A stretch of 64,000 nt of DNA from Mrakia gelida (lineage: Eukaryota; Basidiomycota; Tremellomycetes; Cystofilobasidiales; Mrakiaceae): the NCBI GenBank assembly GCA_024345305.1, contig BRON01000017.1, positions 124,001-188,000 of the forward strand, given 5' to 3'. Every line of letters starts with the position of its first letter. Position 1 is the stretch's first letter. The notes below the pieces were generated by a model, which made no database searches, was not told where the DNA came from, and saw only the letters and a list, made by a program, of their open reading frames with translations. Shown piece by piece: positions 34,281-45,510 of the stretch. Made by a program: the position numbers and the translations under genes.

Positions 34281-34777
34281 GGTGGGTGGTGGGTGAGGGA
34301 AGAACAAAGGAAAGAGCGAACGGACGAGCCGGATGTCGAGAGAACCTTCAGCCTACTCGCCATGTGGTTTGAACGGCCCGTTCATCGTGCGAACAGAATC
34401 CGAGAGGACCTATCAGAAGACCTTGTCGTCGAAGGTTTGGGCTAGCTCAGAAGCGGAGGAGGGACCAGAAGAGCACGACCGAGAGGAGTCTCGGACGAAG
34501 GGCTGGCCGAGAGAGTTGAGGGGAGTAGAGACCCCGAGGGACCTTCCTGGTTATTGTGAGGGAAACGATGTGCGAGAAGTGAGTCGTAGACATCCCTTTA
34601 AGGTACCTTGAGTTCTGAGAGAAAGATGTCGTTCGCTGCACGAAGCAAAGAGCGCCCAAAACGAAAGGAGAGAAGCTCGCGCGAAGTCCCGAGCTCACTC
34701 GCCACGAACGCTCACTCCCCTCCCACCCTCCCTTCCTCGTCTTCCACTTTCTCAACTCCTCCATCTTGTTGAAGAGT
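34281..34777. promoter_or_regulatory. Divergent region between the PL4 lyase (-) and the WW-domain gene (+)
   Basis: About 500 bases between start codons. An ATG at 34626 opens a frame of about 48 codons ([18 protein letters not shown]) that ends at a TGA at 34770-34772. It overlaps the leader of the WW gene, so it could be an upstream ORF. No other coding signal was supported. Confidence 0.4.
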
Positions 34778-37671
34778 ATGGACAGGTGAGCTTATGGCCT
34801 TCCCCCGTCTCTCGAGGTTGAGGAGGAGTAGAACGAGAGCTTGAAGGAGGCGGAGCTGACCTCCTCCCCTTCGTTCCTCCCTCCCTCCCTTCAGACTTCC
34901 CTTCTACCTGGGAGGTTCGCCCGACCCAGACGTCTACCAAGGATCCTTCCAACCTCATCAGAACGGTTACGGAGTTTACTTTGACGACCAATCTCAACAA
35001 GCCCGTTCAGGTTTTCCTTCGTTCGAGCTCAAAGAACATCGTCGAGCTGATCACTCCTCCTCGATCCCTCCCTCTCCTTCCTCTCTCTCTCAGGACTCCT
35101 TCTCTCCCTTCCCGTACTTCGACCACAACGCTTTCCTCCAACAACAACAACAGCAGCAGTTCCTCGCTCAACAACAGTTCTTCTATCAACAGGCAGCCTT
35201 TTTCAACGGAGGAGGAGCAGAAGGAGGAGGAGGGACGTTCCTCTCCCCGATGGAACAGCAGGCAGCGATGCAGGAGATGATGGGAAACACCCAGAGTCAC
35301 CAACAGAGGAGAAGTCAAAACTATCAGACTCAGTTGGCGGCCGCTCAGTCGAGTCGGGGTGGGAGAGGAGGAGAGAAGGTCAGAGGAGGTCCGAAGGGGA
35401 GGAAAGGCACCTCGGCAGCTTCAAGTCGTCCCTCACCATCGTCCTCGAAACCCAACTCTTCGTCCAAACTCAACCCCAATCCTCTCCTCGACAGAGAGCT
35501 CGATCCATCAGGAACTCGTGAGTTGTTTGCCAACTTCGTTATCTCTTCAGCTGCCAAACAGAAAGCCACGCTGACCTCCCTCCCTTGTCTCCCTCCTCTT
35601 CCTCGTCGTCTCAAGATCCTCTTCGTCCCAAAATCAACACCAATGTCTCTCTCAACCCCGAGGCTTCTTTTTTATCCTCCTCTCCGCTCTACCCACCCCC
35701 GTCCAACATGAAACGAGCCTACGGAACTCCCATCTACGACTTCACGAATCCCTCACCCACTCCCATCGCCGACAGCCTTCGAATCTACGGTCTTCCGCCC
35801 TCACAGGATCCCCAGCGACTCTACGGAGATCATCGAGAAATTGCCGTTCTCGAGCGCTCAGGTCTCGTAAGACTCCTCACGGCCTGGGGAGAGAAGATCG
35901 GATCCCTCCTCGGAGTCGACGCGCTCACCGAGAACGAACGATTCGACGCTCCTCACCCCGGCGCCGTGGCTCTGATCGAAGCGTTCTGGGAGATCGGAGG
36001 AGCTTGGGATTGGCAGGATGAGCTTCGAACGGACTCTGTCTGCCGAAGTATCGCGACGAAGGCGACGATGCCGCCCAAGGTCTTGAAGGTCGTTTTCGAG
36101 AAGTGGAGGACGTTGAGGATCTGTATTGGAGAGGGAAGAGGCGGTGGAATTGGAGAGTCGTCGGAGGAGGTTGAGGAGGTTGAAACGAAGAGGAGGAAGG
36201 TGGAGGTGGAGGACGATCCCATACGATGCGGAGCAGACGCGATGGAGAGCGACGACGAGATTGAGGACCTCCTCGTCGCGACGGAGGTTTCGACTTCCCT
36301 CAATCCTCCTCCCACCTCGATACTCGAACCTTCTCCTCCACCCTCTCAGCCCACCCACTCCCACTCCAGCACACCCTCGAAGCAGCTCGACTCCCACCTT
36401 CCATTCACCCCAACCTCGAATCTCCCTCGACATCTCTCCCCGCTTCCGTCGTCCTCTGCTCCAAAACAGAGACTTTCGGACCTCCTTCCCCTCGGACACA
36501 CCGTCACCGAGACATCGGAACCCTCTCCCGAAGACGAGACGGACAGGTTCTTCAGCAGCCTGGTTCTCCCCGTCGAGGAAGCTGAAGGCTCGTCGTCGTC
36601 CTCCTCGTCGCTCCCCTCCAACCTCGCGTCCACCTCAAACTCAACGTCCACCTTCGCTCACATCAGAACCGCCATCAAACAGTCGGCCAACTCAACGAAC
36701 GAGAGGATTCGAGAACGCCTGGATCGAATTCGACAGAGCTCAATTACCAGCAACGCTTCCGGCTCGTCGCGTCCTCCCTCTCCCCTTCCCGCTCCCTCCG
36801 TACCCTTGGCCGACTCTCAAGCACCACCTCAACCCTCTTCCTTCCCTTCTCCACGACAAGCCAAATCTCTTCCTCCTTCCGAAACAACATCAGTCCTCCC
36901 AACTCCCCAGCCTTCAAAGTTCAACGCAATCGATCCAAATCCAGCACCACTCCCACCGTCCTCCATCGTCGTCGTCGTCGCTCCTCCCCAAACACAACCA
37001 CATCACTCTCATCCTTCAGCATCCATCCAAAACACCTCCTCCTTCCCTTTGCAGCTCGGCTCGTCCCCGACCTCAACTTCGGCTTCGTCACTTCCACCGC
37101 CTCGACTGGAAGTCGTCCAGTCAGCGTTCGCGAGCTCGTCGTCGTCGTCGAAGGCGATCACCAACGGGTTCGCCTCTTCGTTGAAGAGAGGGGACAGCAG
37201 CAGCAACAGCGACTGGGGGCCCAGCGAGTACGGAACAAGTCCTCCTCCCGCTTTCGCCCGTGGCTCGTCGAACGAACGCGTTCGACCTACACTGACCTTC
37301 ACTTCTTCTTTCCTCGCGCCCTCCCTCCCCGTTCTAGCTCTCCTCGAACTAGACCTCCTCATCTCGACCTCCCTCGTCCTCCAGCGTCCCAGCATCAACC
37401 TCAACACGATGTTGCCAACCTCAACGCAACCAACGGAAATGCGATCAGGCAGCCTTCCTCCTCGTTCAACTCTGGTACGCCAATCGAGACGAGGAAGGAT
37501 GGGAGCGAGCGAGGGTCAGTCGCACGCGTTGTCGAGGAGAAGAAGAAGATGGAGGGAGAGACGCGATCTCTTCCTCCTGGGTGGGAAGCCAAGTTCTCGA
37601 AGACCAAACAGGCGACGTGGTACTACCATCGACCTTCGAAGGCTACGAGCTGGACCTTCCCTACTGCATAG
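34778..37671 (+). CDS. Gln/Ser/Pro-rich protein with C-terminal WW domain, unknown function
   Basis: Four exons (34778-34785 coding only MD and part of R, 34895-35517, 35616-37266, 37338-37671) sum to 871 residues plus stop with consistent phases. Layout: aromatic/Gln-rich N-terminus (DPDVYQGSFQPHQNGYGVYF), a seven-Gln run in FLQQQQQQQFLAQQQFFYQQ, and an RGG-like patch (SSRGGRGGEKVRGGPKGRK). A folded, helical segment follows around ERSGLVRLLTAWGEKIGSLL and ALIEAFWEIGGAWDWQDELR. Then KRRKVEVEDD, a candidate nuclear signal, and a long disordered Ser/Pro region. The C-terminal WW domain reads LPPGWEAKFSKTKQATWYY then HRPSKATSWTFP and ends the protein. WW domains bind Pro-rich ligands. The low-complexity, RGG and WW combination suggests a nuclear RNA or transcription role, but that is inference. 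Confidence 0.78.
35139..35159 (+). repeat. Poly-glutamine codon run
   Basis: Seven consecutive Gln codons (CAA x4 then CAG x3) in the N-terminal Gln-rich part of the WW-domain protein. Further CAA/CAG codons follow nearby. Confidence 0.9.
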
Positions 37672-38219
37672 CTATTTCCCGCTTCTTTTTTGCCTTGCCT
37701 TGATTTTCTCGTTCTCGTTTCGTTCCTTACCTCCTCTGGTCGTTTCTCTCGCGTCACCTACTGTACCCTTGCTCGTCTCCTCGTCTTTTCACGCGCTTAG
37801 CTAGCTACCCTTTCTCTCTCACACGTGCTACCCCCTTGCCTCCTTGCATTCATACCTACTTACGCATACGTACTCTCGATATTCCTCGTTCCTTGTTGTT
37901 ACTCGTTTCGTTTTCCCTTCTCGGCCAGTCGATCGTCGTTGCGTCGTCCCAGCGTCGCGTCGGCTTTGGTTTCTCGTACTTTTGAGTTTGATCTTACCTA
38001 GCCGTCGCTTTGACCTTTCGCTTCGTACTGCATGCCACTTCCCTTTTGATTTTCCGGAATCTGCAAGACACCAGCCCAAAGAGCGAGTATGGTCGAAGAT
38101 AAAGGATCGAGCCGTGTCAACAATTGTCCTCGTTTGCAGCAAGTCGCCCCGTTTTCAGCATAGTCGATTCCACGGCGACGATAAGGTTCTTCGCTCTCGC
38201 GAAATTTGACATCAAAGAG
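37672..38219. other. 3' flank of the WW gene
   Basis: About 550 bases of T/C-rich sequence downstream of the WW stop, converging on the possible 3' exons of the F-box gene on the minus strand. No gene was recognised. Part may be untranslated sequence of both genes. Confidence 0.35.
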
Positions 38220-38939
38220 TTACCACCGAGCGTCATATCCAGCACAAACCCGCAACCAACACCTCCGTCCCACAATCGACTTCGACCGGCGACGCGTCCC
38301 TTCCTTCTTGAGCGACGAGTGGCGAGCCGAGCGCGGTGCCTTGAGATGGTGGAGGGAGAAAACATAGGACTGAGAGGGGAAGAGAGAGAGAAGTGAGTCA
38401 GCCATCGATCGAACGAGATCGAGGACGAGAGAGAAAAGAGAGACGAGCTCACGAAGCTGTTGACTTGAGCGACGAAGATGAGAGATCGGTGGCTGACGAG
38501 ATCGAGTGAGATCCGGGGATAGGCACTAAGTAGATGGGGAGACGAGGAGACAAGAGAGGTGCGTCAGTAGTGTTCGAGGAAAGAGAAGGAGGAGAAACGA
38601 GACGCTAACCTGAAGTAGAGTCGAGAAAGAGTTGAGCGGAGAGAGGCGTGAGGATAACGAGGTGATGTGGATGGCGAAAAGAGCTGTAGAAGGAGAGAGA
38701 GAGATAGAGAGAGAGATGAGCTAAATCTCGTTCTTTTTTGTTAGGAAGAAGAGAAGGGGAAGAACGAGAAAAGAGAAGAGGGTACGAAAAAGACGGAGAG
38801 ACGAACCATGAAGCGAGAGGACGGATATCGGATCTGGAGTTTCGAAGGAAGGGAAGCGAGAACTTCAGTAAATGACCGTGTGAGGGATGAGAAGGGAGAA
38901 AAGTACGAACCAGAAGGAAGAAGCGAGGTCGAGTCGAGA
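38220..38939 (-). other. Additional minus-strand exons: alternative C-terminus or 3' UTR of the F-box gene at 38940
   Basis: Splice signals on the minus strand define four small exons. If the donor in DDF|GTCCTT (about 38957) is used, the frame continues in phase through IRYPSSRFM, LFSPSTSPRYPHASLRSTLS and SAYPRISLDLVSHRSLIFVA. It ends with SYVFSLHHLKAPRSARHSSL and a TAA at 38220. All four junctions keep the frame. If the donor is not used, the upstream gene stops at 38940 and these are spliced untranslated exons. The sequence alone does not decide. Confidence 0.4.
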
Positions 38940-41081
38940 TCAGACGCGTCGAAGGACGAAGTCGTCGAAGGTGAACTTGGGCTTGAAGTCCGCAGCGAAC
39001 TCGAAGAGTGGCAAGGAGATCCACTTCTCGGCCCACGGGACCTCTCCGTACGTCGTGCAGCGGAACTCGGGGGAGAAAGTCGTCCCGTCCTCGACCAGCG
39101 AAACCTGACCGCCGTCGTCCCTCTTCACCTTCCAGATGAAAGATCCGACGTACTCTCCTTGCCAAATGTCTTCCCATACCTCCCACTCCAGAGACTTGAG
39201 GGAAGGATTACGTTGAGCGAGAGCGGTAAAGGTGGAGAGGAGGAGAGGGGGAAGTCGATCCTTTGCTGAGCGACCGAAGCATCCTCCGAACGGCAGCTGG
39301 TTCATCTTCTCCAGCATCTCCTCGAGAGTCATCTCGGGATTCTCCTCAAACTCGCACGACTTCGCTTCCTCGATCACTTGACGTTGTTGGATCTCCAAGC
39401 CGCGACGGCAGCGAAACCCTCGGTGTAAGACGCGTTCAGGACCGGAGAGGGTGAGGTCCTCCAGCGTTTGGAAGCTGGGAAACGCGTCGACGAGGTCGCA
39501 GAAGCCTCGCAGCTGGAGATCTTGGTCGGCGTGGGGTACCTATGAAACGAAGAGGTCAAACGGTTGAGAGTCGGAGCGACAAGAGAGGAGAGACAAGGGA
39601 ACAAGGACTAACCTCCTTGAAGTCCGAGCCGTCTCGAAGGTGTAGCGATCGTAGATCCGGCCAGACTGCTTGGATGGTAGGAAGGACGTCCGGCTTGATC
39701 CGTCTCATGAACGTCGTCGTTTCCAAGCTTCGAAGGGAGCGACGTCCGTCGTCACCTGCAGGACTGACGGTAATCTCGAAGGCCAGCAGATATGATGACT
39801 CGAACCAAGCGGGCAGGCATCCGTGAGCGAATCCCTCCAGCCCAGGAACTCGGGAGAGAGCCTTCCATGGTACGAGCGCGGGTCCGTGTTCCAGGTTGAG
39901 GAGGCGGTAGAATTCGAGTCGAGTGACGGATGGGAAGGCGGCGAGGAAGGTGAGGAACCAAGAACCTGAATGGAGAAGCTGTGGTCCTCGGCATGTCTGT
40001 GAAGCTTCTAGCCCTGGAAGAAGGACGGTAGGGTTTCCGGGAAGTCGACGGAAGATGGCTATCCTGAGCGTCCGAAGTCCAGGGAGAGTCGAACCGAGAA
40101 CGAGACGATAGACGGACGCGTCCAATCCGAGGGTTTGAAGATCGAGCGTGTGGATCTGGAGTTGGAAGTAATCGAGGTAGGTAGAGAGTCGGCCGAGGAA
40201 CGTTTCGTAAGGTAGGACGTTTGCGTCGAGCGGATCCACCGTTGGGGCGAGAACGACGGTCTCGACGACGAGGGGAGGACGACCGAGGGTTTGCGGTCGA
40301 GGAGGGAAGCTGGGACGAAGATCGTTGTGGATTCCTCTCCAGGGTCCGAAGCGGAGAGTTTCGAGGGTAGGATGGGAGATGATGGAGAGCTGGAGGGTCT
40401 GAGAGAGGGAAATGGGATGGGTGCAGTCGTTCATGTCGAGGGTTCGAAGGGTTCGGAGGAGAGGGAGGGAGATCGCGAGTTTGGGAGATTCTGACGTCCA
40501 GAGCTGGATGGAGGGGACCTGCTTGAGTGTGAGCGTGATCTCGAGAGTCCTGTTGGAAACAAGAGTGAGACCGACTGTTCAGAGACTGGAATGGACGAGG
40601 GAATCGACGATCTTCGATATGTCGAGGCGGCGAGGAGGAGGAGGAGGAGGAGGAGAGAGCCTTCGAGCCTTCTCTGGAGAACGAACGACTCACCTAACGA
40701 GGACTGCTAGCTCCGGATTCTGAGCTATACAAAAGACCTTCGTGATGCCATCAAGACTTTGGACGAGGACGGTCTTGAAGAGCAGAGGGAGACAGATCTG
40801 GAAGAGGAAGACGGCGGAAAGGTCAGGTCAGCTCGAGCTCACCTTCTTTCTTCCTTCCTTTGTATCAGGAGACGAGAGCCAGTCACGGATCTGAAAGTCT
40901 TGGAACAAGCACTAGTTGACACAAGATCCCATTCAGGGAGGAGTTCGAAGATGTAGGCGAGGATTTCGTGAGGGCAACGAGGAAGGTCGAGGGGAGGGAA
41001 GGGGGAGGAGAAGCGAGGTCGAGTGCAGGAGGGGAGGACGATCCATCGCTCGAGGCTCTGCTGTTTTTGCTGGGGTGGCAT
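38940..41081 (-). CDS. F-box/LRR-like protein
   Basis: It starts at 41081 (MPPQQKQQSLERWIVLPSCT). The F-box reads LDLPRCPHEILAYIFELLPE then WDLVSTSACSKTFRSVTGSR, a Skp1-binding motif of SCF substrate receptors. Next exon: LPLLFKTVLVQSLDGITKVF. A long LRR-like region follows: LPLLRTLRTLDMNDCTHPIS, LQTLGLDASVYRLVLGS, LPGLRTLRIAIFRRLPGNP, FPSVTRLEFYRLLNLEHGPA, WPDLRSLHLRDGSDFKE. The C-terminal part has SLKSLEWEVWEDIWQGEYVG and ends FTFDDFVLRRV at a TGA at 38940. Alternative splicing into further exons down to 38220 is possible (see that entry). The gene lies head to head, 208 bases away, with another F-box gene at 41290. Substrates are unknown. Confidence 0.8.
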
Positions 41082-41289
41082 GGTTTCTGACACGAGTAAT
41101 AGTAAGAGATCAGCGAGGCTCTGGCTCGAAAGAGAAGAAAGCGAACTTACTGTACCTGATTCTCTCGTTTGAAGATCTTCTTTTGATGGTGACGGCTCGA
41201 GGTCAACTTTCGACCTTCCCTCGTTCTCTCCTCCCTCAAACGGCCAGCCTCCATCTTTCACCTTCTTCCTCGCACTTCCCACTTCAGCC
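41082..41289. promoter_or_regulatory. Compact bidirectional promoter between two F-box genes
   Basis: 208 bases separate the two start codons. The plus-strand half is pyrimidine-rich. Both neighbours encode F-box proteins, so co-expression is plausible. Confidence 0.55.
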
Positions 41290-42320
41290 ATGGCTCCTCC
41301 TATTACTCTCCTCTCCCTCCCCGACGACGTCCTCCACGAAGTCCTCTCGCACTTCCTCCTCTCTCCCCTCGTCGCTCCCGAACGAGCTTCGATCCTCCGA
41401 ACCTGCTCGAAGCTCAACTTCATCGGCCTCCCTCTCCTTTATCGCCTCGTCGATCTCACAGGATACGAAAACACTCAAGTAGGGGAAGTGTGGAAGCAGT
41501 TCTTTGGAGAAAATGGGCTGTTTGCGGATCGAGTTGAAGGTGGAGAGGCGGAGGAGCGAAGAGAGGGGGAGGAGGAGGCTGGGCTCGTCGCTCGAAGGAA
41601 GGTCGAGGGAGCTTGGGTTCGACACCTCCTTCTAGGATCTAAACACGACGGCTATGTACCGAAACGTACGTCCGATACCTCGAAGCGGCCACCTACCCCC
41701 TTTCCGCCGTCGCTCATCCGTTCTCTTTCGCTGCAGTCTCCCCCTCCTTCGTCGTCGGCACCCTCTCCCTTCATGAAGACTATCCCAGCTTCTGCCTCGA
41801 GCCGGCGCTCCCTCTCATCCTCAGCCAGATTCCTGTCCGTCAATTCGTCCTCCTACGAAACCCTGCCGACGAGACTCTGGCGGGAAACGCTGGCGAGCTC
41901 TGTTGTACAACTCCTTATGAAGCTCGACTCAGACTCGCGTCCTGTCCCTGGTCGGACCTTCGCTCCATCGAGTTCGACGGAGTCATCCTCTACGAAGATC
42001 GCGAGAGTACGGTTGCTCGCTTCGGCCAAGAAGGTCTGGCTTTCCAAACCTATCCCTTCCGCAAGCTCATCGTTCGTCTGGATCCCCTCCGCGTCAAGAA
42101 CGCCCCGCTACTCTACAACAACCTCTTCAAGGTCTCCGGCACATCGTACGTTGGAATCGAGAGGATCGAGATGCGAGTTGCGATGGAGATCGAGAAGAGG
42201 ATCAGGGAGCAGAGGGAGGAGAGCTCGCTAACGGGGTTGAACGCGTTGGAGTTGAGGTTGGGGCCTCTCGTGGTGTTTGTTGACGAAGACGGGACGGAGA
42301 GGAGGTTGGTCGAGGTTTAG
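41290..42320 (+). CDS. F-box protein with an apparent frameshift
   Basis: The start MAPPITLLSLPDDVLHEVLS runs into a typical F-box: HFLLSPLVAPERASILRTCS then KLNFIGLPLLYRLVDLTGYE. After an acidic stretch and VRHLLLGSKHDGYVP the natural protein sequence continues in another frame: TETYVRYLEAATYPLSAVAH, PFSFAAVSPSFVVGTLSLHE, LASCPWSDLRSIEFDGVILY, YPFRKLIVRLDPLRVKNAPL, ending ELRLGPLVVFVDEDGTERRL and TAG at 42318-42320. The frame change falls within about 41640-41670. I found no splice donor/acceptor pair that would repair it. It may be a sequencing indel, a very small unusual intron, or a real mutation. The downstream part is leucine-patterned, as in fungal F-box proteins. Confidence 0.65.
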
Positions 42321-42669
42321 GCTTCTTTCGCACGATCTCAGTATGTTCGTTTGTCTCTGCTGGAGGCGCTGTGGGTGTTTCGCGATGGAAAGCGAGAACG
42401 CGACGCGTCTCGTCCATCTTCGGTTCATTCCTCGTCCATCGCGACCTTCCCGCTGCAGGAACTGGGCAGGGCAGGCCGGGAGTTCGTTCTACGATATTGG
42501 CTCAGAGCCGCGTTGCTCTCTCTGCTTTGATCTCCTCGTCGGTCCTAACGGCTCCCAGCTTGCTGCATCACGAAAAGCACCTTCAAAATGCTTGAGTCTC
42601 CACGCGCTCTCTCGTTCTCTTCCTCTCGTCAATTTCCACCTTCTCTTCCCCCCTTCAACTCTTCCAAAG
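42321..42669. promoter_or_regulatory. Region between the F-box gene and the UDP-glycosyltransferase
   Basis: About 350 bases between tandem plus-strand genes. No supported exon. The last 60 bases before the ATG are rich in T and C. Confidence 0.4.
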
Positions 42670-45247
42670 ATGTCAGCAGCTCCGTCTCATTTCGTCTTCG
42701 AGTCCTCAGCCTGTACGTGTCCTCTTCAATCTCTCGATCTTCTGTTGTCTTGCTGCGTACTTTCGTTCGACGTCGACTTCCTCGTTCATGCTGAACCCGC
42801 TCACCGAGTCCTCCTTCTCGGATCTCGCTTTTTCTTTGCAGGGTGGGGAAACGCTCGACCTCTGATCGCCCTAGCTCTCAACCTCCTCGCTCATCACGAC
42901 GGCATCCACGTCACCTTCGTTCTTCCCGAAGCGAACGTCGAACGAACGCTCATCGAGATGAAGCGCTTCAAACTCAGCGAGGATAAGCTCGAGAGGTTTC
43001 ATGCTCTCGCGAATGGAGAGGATGTAGAATTCGTGTAAGTCTCATCTGCTCTCAAGATCTGACGGAGCTCGCAACGTACATAGAGCCATTTGGAAACTGA
43101 CGTCGCGCCCTCTCGCTTTCTTCAGAGACCTCAAGACTGTTTCCACTTTTTCGGTCGTCTACAAGAGCCTTCTTCAAGCGAGTCTCTCTTGTGCCCTGCG
43201 TTTCAAAAAGCAGCCCTGACTGACCTTTTCTTCTGTTGTCCCTCTCAGGGCGAGCGCGTCTGGGATGCTCGAACGATGACTTGGAAGTCGTCTCTCCCTC
43301 TTCCGTCTCACGTCGTCGGAGAGTCGATCCTCCTTCACATCCTTCACGCCCAGAAGGTCAAAGTCGAGACTGAGGTCTTCGGAACGGAGGAATCGAGGAA
43401 GATCTTCCTCCTCTCCGTTTGGTCGCCGTCTCCGAGTTTCGCGAGTTTGTGAGTTCGATTTTCCAGTCGCGTCGTCTTTCCCGGCTCGAGGCCGAACTCT
43501 CGACCGATGTTCAATTTCATCTAGCGCCATGCTCAAGGACTCAATCATGAAGGATCAGATCTACGAGGGAGTCAAGATCTTGAAGTCTGAGGGGAACGAA
43601 AAGACGGAGGCGGAGGCGGAGGTTTGGACGCAGGTGAGTTTGTTTTCCTTTTTCTGGAGCTCGACGAAGAAGGTCTGACGCTCCATATGTTCGACAGCTC
43701 ATCGCTCAGAATACCGATAGGATTCAGATAAACGACCGAATCAATATATGTGAGTGGTCGGGATGTCGAGAGCTCGTGCTTCTTCTCCGCTCACCGTTTG
43801 TTTTGTTTTCTCTTCGCTCAGACGGCTACGAGGCTGAGCCCTCTGCCTGTCCTTGTGAGTCAGCATCGCGAGTTTCAAAGCAAAAACCGTCTGACCCCAA
43901 TCTCTCAACTTTTCAGCTATGCCAGGCTGGTCCTCCGTGCGTCGTTTCTTCTCCCGTCGTCGAAACGGAATTTGACTCGACGCGTCGTCTCCTTTCGACC
44001 GGCAGATGTTCGCAGACTTGCTCGACCTACACCTCAGCAGTTCCGTCGACGGCCTCATACTCACCTCGACTAAGGATCTCGAAGACCCGCTGTTCGAAGA
44101 ACGAGCTTTGAAGACCTACAAACGCGTCTGGCTCGCTGGAATTCAACTTCCCGAGGTTGGATGGTCGACGGAGCTCGAAGATCCCGGAGAGTCGACTGAG
44201 GAGAGAAACTCCGGGGAGGTACAGGCATTCCTCGACTCAGCTTCGAAGGAGCATGGAGAGCAGAGTGTTCTGTTCATCAGGTACGTCTTCGTCGCGTCTC
44301 TCAGGGTCGACCTCAAAGTCGCATTGAGTTCTGACAGCAGTCGGTTGTCTCTCGTCCAGCTTCGGTTCGACTTGGCAGCCCGCCACCACAGAGAACCTGA
44401 CGATCCTCTTCGAGACCCTCAACTCTTTGGAGATCCCGTTCTTGATGGCTGAAGGAACGGCCGACGAGGAAAGGAAAGCGCTCATCGCTCGACACGTCGC
44501 TCTCTCGATTCCTTGGGTCGCCCAACAAGGTCAGTCCCTCATCTTAGCTCCAGCATAAACATGAGACTCACGCTGACTTCGTTCCCAAATTAGCCGTCCT
44601 CGCTCACAAAGTGAGTCAACAGCCTTCGAATCGATCTGACGCGACAATCCCAGCTCACCTTCGTTCCTTTGCCCTCCTCCACCTTCTCGCCAGTCCATCT
44701 CTGCCTTCCTTACTCACTGCGGAGCCGGCTCGACGAACGAGTGTCTGATCCGAGGCGTTCTGATGATGTGAGTCTCGCCAACTTTCCTTCGACTCGAATT
44801 GAAGTCAACTCGAATGCTCACTTCGTCGCCTTCCTCATCAGCTGCTGGCCCGGAACTCAAGATCAGCCCCTCATCGCTATCGAGCTTACCCAAGTCCACA
44901 GGGTCGCCGTAGAGCTCATGCAAGTCCGAGTCGGTGAGTGCTCGAATCCATTCGCCTCAACGCGTCGTCGTTTTCGTCTCGGTGTCTTTTCTCGAGACTT
45001 AGTCCCTCTCCCTTTCTTCGGTGCAGACTTCAACATCGGTCGACCCACCACTCGAGGAATCAGCATCGTAGGAACCCCTCAAGCAGTTCGAGTCGAGATG
45101 CTCGACGTCTTCGGTCGCCTGAAGGCCAACAGCCCTGAGTTCGGTGCGATGAGGGAGAGACTCGTAGAGTTGAAGAAAGTGATGGTGCAGAGCAAGGAGA
45201 CGGGGTTCAGTTACCAGGCGATGGGGGATATTGGAAGGTTGAGGTGA
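42670..45247 (+). CDS. UDP-glycosyltransferase, GT1 family
   Basis: Transfers a sugar from a UDP donor to a small acceptor (family role; the acceptor is unknown). First exon MSAAPSHFVFESSA joins WGNARPLIALALNLLAHHDG, the usual N-terminal GT1 'G-x-x-RP-L-LA' segment, then VTFVLPEANVERTLIEMKRF. The middle part includes ERVWDARTMTWKSSLPLPSH, FADLLDLHLSSSVDGLILTS and ALKTYKRVWLAGIQLPEVGW. SVLFISFGSTWQPATTENL spans a splice and leads to IPFLMAEGT. The sugar-nucleotide signature reads IPWVAQQAVLAHKSISAFLT, HCGAGSTNECLIRGVLM, then CWPGTQDQPLIA, matching W-x-x-Q-x-x-VL-x-H and HCG-x-S-x-x-E with the C-terminal DQ. It ends YQAMGDIGRLR. Several small introns split it. It appears soluble: no C-terminal membrane anchor is visible, unlike many animal UGTs. 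Confidence 0.88.
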
Positions 45248-45510
45248 ACGGTTAGACTAGATCCTTAGGGGGGAAAATTTACGTCGAGTCGAGTTCGTTG
45301 AACGCCGTCGCGTCGCGCAAACCTGACTCTCTCGCCGAGAAAGGTAGAGAACGAATCACTGAACACACATCATCACAACCGAGATAGACTAGACTAAGAG
45401 AGAGATTAAAACGAAACAAGCACAACGAGAACGAAACCTAAAGAAGCATAACCCAAACCTCCCCTCCCCTCCCTCCTCGCACAAGCAGAAGAAGCATTCA
45501 AAATGCAAGA

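Noticed and set aside
34626..34772. Open frame starting [18 protein letters not shown] as the N-terminus of the WW protein
   Set aside because: It stops at TGA 34770-34772 and is out of frame with the exon from 34895. The ATG at 34778 gives a phase-consistent model; the frame is kept only as a possible upstream ORF.
35023..35094. Putative intron between ARSG and DSFSPFP in the WW gene
   Set aside because: It has GT, CTGAT and AG, but its flanks do not match in phase. Reading straight through is open and protein-like.
42604..42794. Open frame at 42588-42794 as a separate small gene
   Set aside because: It overlaps the first exon and intron of the UDP-glycosyltransferase in another frame and has no motif.
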